A stretch of DNA of 12,988 bases from Candidatus Chloroheliales bacterium (lineage in GTDB: Bacteria; Chloroflexota; Chloroflexia; QHBQ01): contig QHBQ01000257.1 in NCBI GenBank assembly GCA_003243865.1, forward strand, positions 1 to 12,988, read 5' to 3'. The notes beneath the pieces are model-generated. The model made no database searches. It was given only the letters and a program-made list of their open reading frames with translations, and was not told the origin of the DNA. Positions 1 through 5,331 of the stretch are shown in pieces (within the stretch, counting starts at the first letter, position 1; every line of letters starts with the position of its first letter). A program made the translations under genes and the position numbers.

Positions 1-6
1 CCACTG

Positions 7-50
7 CAACCAACTAAGCCCCCAGCGGCAACCAACTAAGCCCCCAGCGG
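7..50. repeat. 22-bp perfect tandem direct repeat (two copies)
   Basis: A 22-bp unit starting CAACCAACTAAG and ending CCCCCAGCGG occurs twice head to tail, at 7-28 and 29-50, with no mismatch. The second copy runs into the GC-rich inverted-repeat arm at 36-65. A shorter piece of the unit, CCAGCGGCAACCAAC, recurs near the right end of the window at 12960-12974, so the element is probably dispersed in this genome. No coding potential is evident. Confidence 0.85.
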
Positions 51-65
51 GGGTTGGGGGAGAAA
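36..65. repeat. GC-rich inverted-repeat arm matching 139-169 and 188-218
   Basis: This 30-bp arm begins CTAAGCCCCCAGCGGGGG and ends GGGGGAGAAA. Its reverse complement recurs at 139-169 and again at 188-218 with one substitution and one extra base. A transcript through the region could therefore form a stem of about 30 bp between this arm and either right-hand copy. It resembles the palindromic intergenic repeats common in large filamentous bacterial genomes. No gene is seen in positions 1-320. Confidence 0.7.
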
Positions 66-131
66 TGTTGCCCAGCCACAAGGCCGCCCCAGCCACCTAG
101 CATAGAGCGCCCAAATGAGCATGACTGGCGC

Positions 132-218
132 TTCGAGCTTTCTCCCCCAAACCCCCGCTGGAGGCTTAGTTTAGTAGTGGTTCGAGCTTTCTCCCCCAAA
201 CCCCCGCTGGAGGCTTAG
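132..218. repeat. 38-bp direct repeat, two copies 49 bp apart
   Basis: The 38-bp unit beginning TTCGAGCTTTCTCCCCC and ending GGAGGCTTAG is identical at 132-169 and 181-218. The 11 bp between the copies (170-180) and the 11 bp after the second copy partly resemble each other, so the true unit may be 49 bp. Each copy is an inverted copy of the arm at 36-65. A weak further trace (CTTAGATTA) follows near 243. Confidence 0.85.
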
Positions 219-322
219 ATTAGCGGCGCTTCAGGGGGCCGACTTAGATTAAAGCAAGATTAGAAGGTGAGGCTAGCGGATAACTTTGTAACGCTGCCTG
301 TGTAATTTCTTCAGAACTGCAG

Positions 323-350
323 TTGCCGCCAACAAACAAACAGCTATACC
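323..350 (+). promoter_or_regulatory. weak sigma-70-like promoter candidate for the SLH-protein gene
   Basis: TTGCCG (323-328) and TATACC (345-350) are separated by 16 bp. If used, transcription would begin near 357 and leave a leader of about 47 nt before the ATG at 404. The match is mediocre and the assignment is an inference from position. Confidence 0.3.
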
Positions 351-403
351 AAATTCGTGGGGAGAGGAAAGGCGTCTCGTCGGTCGGTGACGCCGATACC
401 AGA

Positions 404-2416
404 ATGATTAAACCTAAGCGCTTTGCCCGAGCCTTGCTCAGCCTGTTTTCCATCGTTGTAGTTGTAGTAGCTCAATCAGCATCTGGCCCCGCTACGGCGT
501 CATCCCCTAACATGGCATCGTCCCCTAACGGCGTCACTTACTGCGACGACATCCACGCTGAGTACCCAGGGATGGTCAAGGTCGGCAGCATCTACTATAC
601 TTACTACAGCGGATTCAGCTGCGCCTGGCAGATCTACTATGCCACCAGCACCGACGGTATCCACTTCAACAAACAAGGGCGGATCAACATTAGCAACGAC
701 TGGTCAAGCCAGCGGGCCTACCCGTTCGTAATCTATGAAGATGGGCGATTCAAGATGTATTACGGTGGCGGCTATCCCTACCAGATTGGCTATGCCGAGA
801 GCAGCGATGGAGTTAACTTCACTGCCCTGCCTCAGCCAGTGCTGGCCAAAGGTAACGACGGCGATTGGGATGCTGACCAGGTGCTGCGCCCCTCAATTAT
901 CGAGACTACCAGCCTCAACCCCAGCCTGCGGCAGCAACTAGACCTTGCCCCAACCACCAGTCGGCTCTATATGATGTACTACAACGGTTTGGGGGCGGGC
1001 GACTCGGCGGTCGGCCTGGCCTACAGCACTGACGGGATTACCTGGCAGCGCTATAGCGCGAACCCGGTCGTGACCTCAACCGCCGGCATCTATACCAGTT
1101 TCGATCTAGTGGCGAATGGCACCAGCTACCTCTACTACCACACCCAAGATGCCATCTATCTCACCCTAAGCTCCGACGGAATCCACTTCACACCCTACTC
1201 CAGCGACCCCATCCTCAGTCCCTCTGGGTCAGGCAACTGGGATGCTGGGCTAGTCTACGGTATGTTCGTCCGCCAGGCCGACGACGGCAGCTACACGATG
1301 TACTACAATGGCATCCCTGCGCCTAACGCCGACTACGGGATGATCGGGATTGCTTCCAGCCCCGACCTCATCCACTACACTCCCCGTGCCGACAATCCGG
1401 TAATTACGGTAGGCAACACTCCGGCCAACTTTGCCGCCGTAGCTTTGCTCGATGGTCAGATCAGCGCGAGCTGGCACGATGTCGTCACCGATGCCCAGTC
1501 CTACGCGCTGGATTATGGGGTGGAAAGCGGGGTGTACACCGCTTCGCTGGATGTAACCGGCCGGGAGGAGGTGAGCTTCGCACCACCCGAAAGTGGCAAC
1601 TACTACCTTACGGTGATCGCCACCACCGATGGCCAGGCGGGCCACCCCGCCGCCGAGCGGATGGTGCAGGTACAGCTGCCTTCCACTCCGCTGCCAGCCA
1701 CTGCAACGGCGACTGCTACATCGGTACCAGCTACAGACACACCAACTTCCACAAACACGCCAGCGCCAATCACAAACACGCCAACTTACACAAACACGCC
1801 AACTTACACGCCCACGCCACCGGCGATAACGCCGACCGATTGTCCGAACCCGTTCATTGACATCACTGGCAGTATCTTCTATACCGCCATCCATTACCTG
1901 GACTGCCGCGGCGCAGTTGATGGCACCGACGCTACCCACTACTCACCTGCTGGCACCAGCACCCGTGGCCAGTTCGCCAAGGTTGTCGTACTCAGCTTTG
2001 GACTCCCGCTCTTCACCCCGCCCGGCAGCCCTGACTTCACCGATGTGCCACCCAGCCACTTCGCGTACGCCTACATCGAGACCAGCTACCACGCAGGCAT
2101 CCTTGGCGGCTTCGACGCTGGCAGTTGCACCGCACACGGAACAGCTTACCCTTGCTACTTGCCGAATATCCCGATAACTCGTGGGCAACTTACCAAGCTG
2201 GTGGTTGACGCCGCCCACTACCCGCCCTACACCCCAACCGGAGGTAGCCAGGACTTCACCGATGTGCCACCCACCAACGTGTTCTACACCTCAATCGAGA
2301 CTGCCTACCACATGGGCGTGGTGTACGGCTATCCTGACAACACCTTCCGACCGGGCGACAACATCCGTCGCGACGAAATGGCGGGAATTGTCTACAAAGC
2401 TATCAATACACCCTAG
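404..2416 (+). CDS. secreted five-bladed beta-propeller (GH43/GH32-like) protein with Fn3-like and three SLH domains
   Basis: A 670-residue exported protein, probably anchored at the cell surface and perhaps acting on carbohydrate. From the ATG at 404 it has a signal peptide (basic KPKRFAR, then a hydrophobic run at about 10-23, c-region SASGPATA). Residues about 45-335 hold repeated blades of the type YYATSTDGIHF and YMMYYNGLG, as in GH43/GH32-type propellers; the catalytic acids could not be assigned safely. Residues about 336-426 look like an Fn3-type beta-sandwich. A Thr/Pro linker (427-478) leads to three SLH repeats (about 481-535, 543-605, 617-670), the last with YGYPDNTFRPGDNIRRDE. 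SLH domains normally hold proteins to cell-wall polymers. The frame is open back to a TTG at 323, but only the ATG at 404 places the signal peptide at the N-terminus; no strong ribosome site is seen. Substrate unknown; it may be a non-catalytic binding protein. Confidence 0.8.
   Translation: MIKPKRFARALLSLFSIVVVVVAQSASGPATASSPNMASSPNGVTYCDDIHAEYPGMVKVGSIYYTYYSGFSCAWQIYYATSTDGIHFNKQGRINISNDWSSQRAYPFVIYEDGRFKMYYGGGYPYQIGYAESSDGVNFTALPQPVLAKGNDGDWDADQVLRPSIIETTSLNPSLRQQLDLAPTTSRLYMMYYNGLGAGDSAVGLAYSTDGITWQRYSANPVVTSTAGIYTSFDLVANGTSYLYYHTQDAIYLTLSSDGIHFTPYSSDPILSPSGSGNWDAGLVYGMFVRQADDGSYTMYYNGIPAPNADYGMIGIASSPDLIHYTPRADNPVITVGNTPANFAAVALLDGQISASWHDVVTDAQSYALDYGVESGVYTASLDVTGREEVSFAPPESGNYYLTVIATTDGQAGHPAAERMVQVQLPSTPLPATATATATSVPATDTPTSTNTPAPITNTPTYTNTPTYTPTPPAITPTDCPNPFIDITGSIFYTAIHYLDCRGAVDGTDATHYSPAGTSTRGQFAKVVVLSFGLPLFTPPGSPDFTDVPPSHFAYAYIETSYHAGILGGFDAGSCTAHGTAYPCYLPNIPITRGQLTKLVVDAAHYPPYTPTGGSQDFTDVPPTNVFYTSIETAYHMGVVYGYPDNTFRPGDNIRRDEMAGIVYKAINTP
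1771..1806 (+). repeat. 18-bp tandem repeat encoding the Thr/Pro linker
   Basis: The unit CACAAACACGCCAACTTA is exactly duplicated at 1771-1788 and 1789-1806, with degenerate copies on both sides. It encodes the NTPTYT-type linker between the Fn3-like and SLH regions. Linker length probably varies between strains by slippage. Confidence 0.75.
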
Positions 2417-3480
2417 TACAGCAGAGCGAACAGCAGTTCGCCCCCTACGGAAACGTGTCTGGAACGGACACAGCTGCGTAACTCCCGTAAAAATGCAACT
2501 GGCAGCGGACCAAAGTTCTCAGCATAACGGGCGGCAAACTCGTCGAGGGTGTAGCGGTGCGCCTGGGGGCCATGATGCTCGATGGCGTAGACAGCGGCGA
2601 GGCTGCCCAGCCGCCCGGTCACTGCCACCGGGTAGTTGTTGACCAGCCCCTTGACCACCCCGGCAATATAGGCGTCGCCGCCGCCAGTGGGGTCCTGCAC
2701 CTGGGTGGGGCGGGCAGGGGGGATGTTGACCCGTGTACCCTCGTGCAGCACGAACGAGCCTTCCGCGCCGAGGGTGACGAACACGTATTTGGCGTACTGG
2801 GCGATGTCCTGTGGGCTGAGGGCGGTCTTGTTGCGGATCATCTCATACTCGTAATCGTTGCTGACCACCGCGTACGCGCCACGCAGCCCGGCGGCCAACT
2901 CCTCGCCACTCATGCGCACGATTTGCTGGGTAGGGGCGTAGAAGTAGGGGATGCCTAGCTCCTGGCACTCGTGAGTCGTCTGCAAAATGCCTTCCGGCGA
3001 ACTGGGGCCAACAATAACCATGCCTATATTGGTGGCATCTACCGCGCTGTCCTTCAGCGATATGTCGGCAGTACGGTTCATTGCGCCCGGATAGAAGCCG
3101 GTGATCTGATTATCGCTCAGGTCGGTGGTGATGAAGCAGGAAGCGGTGAATTCGTCAGCGATGACTTTGGTCAGGCAGGTATCAACCCCTATTGCCTCCA
3201 GCCAGGTGCGATAGCCCGCGAAATCCTCGCCGACAGTGGCGAACAGTTCGGGCCGTTCGCCGAGCAGGCCGAGGTTGTAGCTGATGTTGCTGGCAACCCC
3301 GCCGTATTGCTTCTTCAGCGACTCGACCAGGAAGCTGACGCTCAACATATGCACCTTGTCGGGCAGGATGTGGTCCTTGAAGTAGCCGGGGAAGACCATG
3401 ATGTTGTCGTAAGCAACCGAGCCGGTGACGATAACCCGCTTGGATTTAAGATTGTAGATTGTAGATTGTAGATTGTTCAC
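2413..3480 (-). CDS. adoK: PfkB-family kinase, probably adenosine kinase
   Basis: A 355-residue ribokinase/PfkB-fold kinase that would phosphorylate a nucleoside or sugar with ATP in the cytoplasm. Visible motifs are VTGSVAYDNIM (18-28), FPGYF...LSVSFLVESL (30-55), YGGVASNISYNLGLLG (59-74), FYPGAM (129-134) and the ATP/anion-hole motif DPTGGGDA (263-270) with probable catalytic base D269. As recalled, not aligned, these blocks follow the actinobacterial adenosine kinase AdoK more closely than fructokinases. The GTG start at 3478-3480 has a good ribosome site (AAAGGA, 3486-3491). The gene lies 48 bp after mtnA in one operon, which suits removal of adenosine from S-adenosyl compounds. Both ends are odd: the first ~13 residues come from a heptamer array and the last ~20 from a palindromic repeat. 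Its TAG stop overlaps the convergent SLH gene's stop. Substrate is inferred. Confidence 0.75.
   Translation of the reverse strand: MNNLQSTIYNLKSKRVIVTGSVAYDNIMVFPGYFKDHILPDKVHMLSVSFLVESLKKQYGGVASNISYNLGLLGERPELFATVGEDFAGYRTWLEAIGVDTCLTKVIADEFTASCFITTDLSDNQITGFYPGAMNRTADISLKDSAVDATNIGMVIVGPSSPEGILQTTHECQELGIPYFYAPTQQIVRMSGEELAAGLRGAYAVVSNDYEYEMIRNKTALSPQDIAQYAKYVFVTLGAEGSFVLHEGTRVNIPPARPTQVQDPTGGGDAYIAGVVKGLVNNYPVAVTGRLGSLAAVYAIEHHGPQAHRYTLDEFAARYAENFGPLPVAFLRELRSCVRSRHVSVGGELLFALLY
2426..2471. repeat. palindromic repeat at the 3' end of the kinase gene
   Basis: Two hairpins lie close together: GCGAAC-AGCA-GTTCGC at 2426-2441 and GTGTC/GACAC at 2455-2459 and 2467-2471. Read on the minus strand, the first belongs to a GTAGGGGGCGAA...TTCGC sequence resembling the palindrome at 9216-9238. 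The repeat encodes the last residues of the kinase (VSVGGELLFALLY) and sits just outside the convergent SLH gene. There is no T-tract, so it is not a classic terminator, though it could act as a convergent block or RNA-stability element. Confidence 0.55.
3443..3477. repeat. heptamer tandem array (GATTGTA type) inside the kinase start
   Basis: Five units in exact 7-bp register: GATTTAA at 3443, GATTGTA at 3450, 3457 and 3464, and GATTGTT at 3471. On the minus strand the array directly follows the GTG start of the kinase and encodes the residues NNLQSTIYNLK. No inverted partner arm is seen nearby, unlike the arrays at 10842, 11726 and 12826. Confidence 0.9.
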
Positions 3481-3528
3481 TGCTTTCCTTTGCTGTTCCG
3501 GTAGAGACGGACGCGCCCGCTCTGGCGG

Positions 3529-4590
3529 CTACTCCTCCCCCATTGGGGGAGGCTGGGTGGGGGAAGCGCGGCTAAAATCGAAGGGCTGTTTGAAGATGCC
3601 CTGCTCGGTGATAATCGCGGTGATGTAGCGGGCGGGAGTCACGTCGAAGGCAGGGTTGGCGGCGGCCACGCCGGGCGGAGCGATGCGCTGGCCCGCCAGT
3701 GCGGTCACTTCATCTGGGGAGCGTTGCTCAATGGGGATGCGGCTACCGTCGAGGATGGCAGGGTCAATCGTGCTGCTAGGGGCGGCGACATAGAAAGGTA
3801 TGCTGTGAGCGCGGGCCAGCACCGCCAGGCCGTAGGTGCCGATCTTGTTGGCGGTGTCGCCATTGGCGGCGATGCGGTCTGCGCCAGTGATTACCAGGTC
3901 TACCTTGTCCTGCACCATGAAGTAGGCAGCCATACTGTCGGTAATCAAGGTCATTGGTATGCCCGCTTGCTGCAACTCCCAGGCGGTCAGCCGCGCTCCC
4001 TGTAGCAGAGGGCGGGTTTCGCCGACGTAGACGTGGATACCCTTACCCGCATCGTGTGCCGCACGGATGACTCCCACCGCGCTGCCATAGCCGGTGGTTG
4101 CCAGCCCGCCCGCGTTGCAGTGGGTCAGGATGTTGGCGGCGACGGGGACGAGGGTCGCGCCATGCGCCCCCATCGCGCGGCAGGCAGCGTCATCCTCTGC
4201 CTCGATTGCCTTCGCCTCGGTCAGCAGGCCCGCCCGCACTGCGGCCACATCGCCTCTATTAGCTAGCCGCGCCGCCAACTGGCGCATTCGGCTCAAGGCC
4301 CAGAACAGGTTGACCGCTGTAGGGCGGGTCTCGGCCAGGTCGGCAATCGCCTGCTCCAGATCACGGTGCAAGGCGGCGGTATCAGCCGCCCGGCTCTGCA
4401 ATGCGGCGAGGGCGACACCATAGGCGGCGGCCACACCGATAGCAGGCGCCCCGCGCACCTTCATCGTCTTGATCGCAGCGGCCAGTTCGCGGTAGTCGCG
4501 GCAACGCAACTCGCGAACCTCCAGTGGCAGGCGGGTCTGATCAATCAGCCCGATCGCCGCTTCGTTATCCTCCCACCAAACCGGCCTCAA
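3529..4590 (-). CDS. mtnA: S-methyl-5-thioribose-1-phosphate isomerase
   Basis: A 353-residue cytoplasmic enzyme of the methionine salvage pathway that isomerises methylthioribose-1-phosphate to methylthioribulose-1-phosphate. Family blocks are clear: KVRGAPAIG (44-52), RPTAVNLFWAL (89-99), ILTHCNAGGLATTGYG (154-169) carrying the catalytic cysteine C158, and ITGADRIAANGDTANKIGT (234-252) carrying the catalytic aspartate D238. The length is normal for the family apart from the tail. The start is a TTG at 4588-4590, supported by a strong ribosome site (GGAGGG, positions 4597-4602, 6 bp away). The C-terminal PTQPPPMGEE is encoded by a GC-rich palindromic repeat and is probably acquired. The adenosine-kinase-like gene follows 48 bp downstream. 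Other salvage genes are not in the window. Assignment is secure. Confidence 0.95.
   Translation of the reverse strand: MRPVWWEDNEAAIGLIDQTRLPLEVRELRCRDYRELAAAIKTMKVRGAPAIGVAAAYGVALAALQSRAADTAALHRDLEQAIADLAETRPTAVNLFWALSRMRQLAARLANRGDVAAVRAGLLTEAKAIEAEDDAACRAMGAHGATLVPVAANILTHCNAGGLATTGYGSAVGVIRAAHDAGKGIHVYVGETRPLLQGARLTAWELQQAGIPMTLITDSMAAYFMVQDKVDLVITGADRIAANGDTANKIGTYGLAVLARAHSIPFYVAAPSSTIDPAILDGSRIPIEQRSPDEVTALAGQRIAPPGVAAANPAFDVTPARYITAIITEQGIFKQPFDFSRASPTQPPPMGEE
3534..3552. repeat. GC-rich palindrome in the mtnA C-terminal codons
   Basis: CCTCCCCC-ATT-GGGGGAGG is a perfect 8-bp inverted repeat with a 3-base loop. It ends 3 bp from the mtnA stop and is followed at 3553-3565 by a related GGGTGGGGGAAGC stretch. 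It encodes the last residues of MtnA. There is no T-run after it on the minus strand. It is probably a dispersed intergenic repeat that has replaced the original end of the gene. Confidence 0.6.
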
Positions 4591-4616
4591 GATTGGCCCT
4601 CCAACTCGCTAAACAT
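4587..4616 (-). CDS. possible 9-codon upstream ORF coupled to mtnA
   Basis: An ATG at 4614-4616 opens a reading frame of nine codons (MFSELEGQS) whose TGA stop overlaps the mtnA TTG start by two bases. A GGGG run lies a few bases before the ATG. The arrangement would permit translational coupling to the weak TTG start, but the frame also simply spans the mtnA ribosome site and may be chance. No conservation evidence is available here. Confidence 0.2.
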   Translation of the reverse strand: MFSELEGQS

Positions 4617-4657
4617 GAGTTACCCCAATTTATGCGACTAATAAACACAGCAACGGC

Positions 4658-4681
4658 AAAAAGCCCGATCAGGGGCTTTTT
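4658..4681. terminator. orphan bidirectional intrinsic terminator
   Basis: AAAAAGCCC (4658-4666) pairs perfectly with GGGCTTTTT (4673-4681) around a 6-base loop, giving a T-run on both strands. It lies in the divergent spacer between mtnA (-) and the zinc-ribbon gene (+), where no upstream gene needs terminating. It could end an unannotated short RNA, act as a leader attenuator for mtnA, or be left over from a lost gene. Confidence 0.7.
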
Positions 4682-4759
4682 CTTAGGGTACAGCCAAATA
4701 TTACCAGATCGGCAGCATATAAAGCAAGAGCTGACCGCGGCGGGCTGTTATTCGCCCCC

Positions 4760-4790
4760 TTGACGCTGGCGGTGATGCTTATCTTATAAT
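4760..4790 (+). promoter_or_regulatory. sigma-70-type promoter for the zinc-ribbon gene
   Basis: TTGACG (4760-4765) and a perfect TATAAT (4785-4790) are 19 bp apart; an 18-bp reading with TTATAA is also possible. Transcription would start near 4797, about 60 nt before the ATG at 4860, which has its own ribosome site GAGGG (4848-4852). Confidence 0.6.
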
Positions 4791-4864
4791 ATGGCTAATA
4801 TGCATAGTCGTGATAGGGGCATATGTCCTGCTTTTCAAGCCGCCGATGAGGGCAAGACGATGAA

Positions 4865-5287
4865 GTGCAGCATTTGGGGGTGCAACAACCAGCAATGAAG
4901 TTCTGTGGCGAGTGCGGCGCGGCGTCGCACTCGGTGGTGCCAAGTTCGGCGGGCCTGCCCGCCGACGACTACTACTCGCAGGCCAGCCTGCTGCGGGCGC
5001 AGGGTCAGGCGCTGGCGCTGAAGGGTGACGCGGCGGCGGAGCAGAGTCTGGTGCAGAGCATTAACACCCTGGAGCAGCACGAGTACCCCGCCGACCTGGC
5101 CCTCTCCTGTCGCACCTACGCCGCGTTCCTTAGCGAACATGGGCGCGAGGGTGAGGCCCGCCGCTGGCAGGCCAAGGCCAGCACTGCGCTGCTCGAAGCG
5201 CATATCCGCGACTCCAGCGCGTCGCCGGCCCAGATGCTGCCGGTTACTACGTCTATGCCGGGGGCCGAAACAAGCAGCTCACACTAG
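4865..5287 (+). CDS. small zinc-ribbon/TPR-like protein, frameshifted at its start
   Basis: The open frame from the GTG at 4865 gives 140 residues: KFCGECGA, a low-complexity stretch, then amphipathic TPR-like helices (about 35-110, LLRAQGQALALKGDAAAEQS and SCRTYAAFLSEHGREGEARRW). The likely original start is the ATG at 4860, 7 bp after GAGGG. From there the reading MKCSI runs out of frame at a G5 run (4876-4880) and stops at 4896-4898. One extra base after 4876 would restore MKCSICGVQQPA followed by MKFCGECGA, a standard two-CxxC zinc ribbon. The gene is therefore either broken, read by frameshifting, or mis-sequenced. Alternatively the ATG at 4895, overlapping that TGA as ATGA, starts a shortened protein. 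A zinc ribbon followed directly by end-type TPR helices suggests a shrunken relative of the long zinc-ribbon/cyclase/ATPase/TPR regulators. Function unknown. Confidence 0.55.
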   Translation: MQHLGVQQPAMKFCGECGAASHSVVPSSAGLPADDYYSQASLLRAQGQALALKGDAAAEQSLVQSINTLEQHEYPADLALSCRTYAAFLSEHGREGEARRWQAKASTALLEAHIRDSSASPAQMLPVTTSMPGAETSSSH

Positions 5288-5331
5288 TATTGCCTCAGCC
5301 ATCCTCATCGCACGTAGCGGTTACTTGACCC

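Noticed and set aside
7..218. CRISPR array at the left edge
   Set aside because: The repeats are adjacent or separated by only 11 bp of similar sequence, with no regular unique spacers, and no cas gene is present.
323..403. TTG at 323 as the start of the SLH-protein gene
   Set aside because: It would put 27 charged residues ahead of a clear signal peptide; the ATG at 404 gives a normal exported N-terminus.
1250..1939. 229-residue open frame on the minus strand inside the SLH-protein gene
   Set aside because: It is low-complexity Arg/Trp/Cys-rich sequence opposite the Thr/Pro linker and propeller codons, with no ribosome site; it is a shadow of the real gene.
4682..4800. SAM riboswitch before mtnA
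   Set aside because: A terminator and a methionine-salvage gene invite this call, but the minus-strand sequence lacks the conserved S-box core and shows no four-way junction arms that I can recognise.
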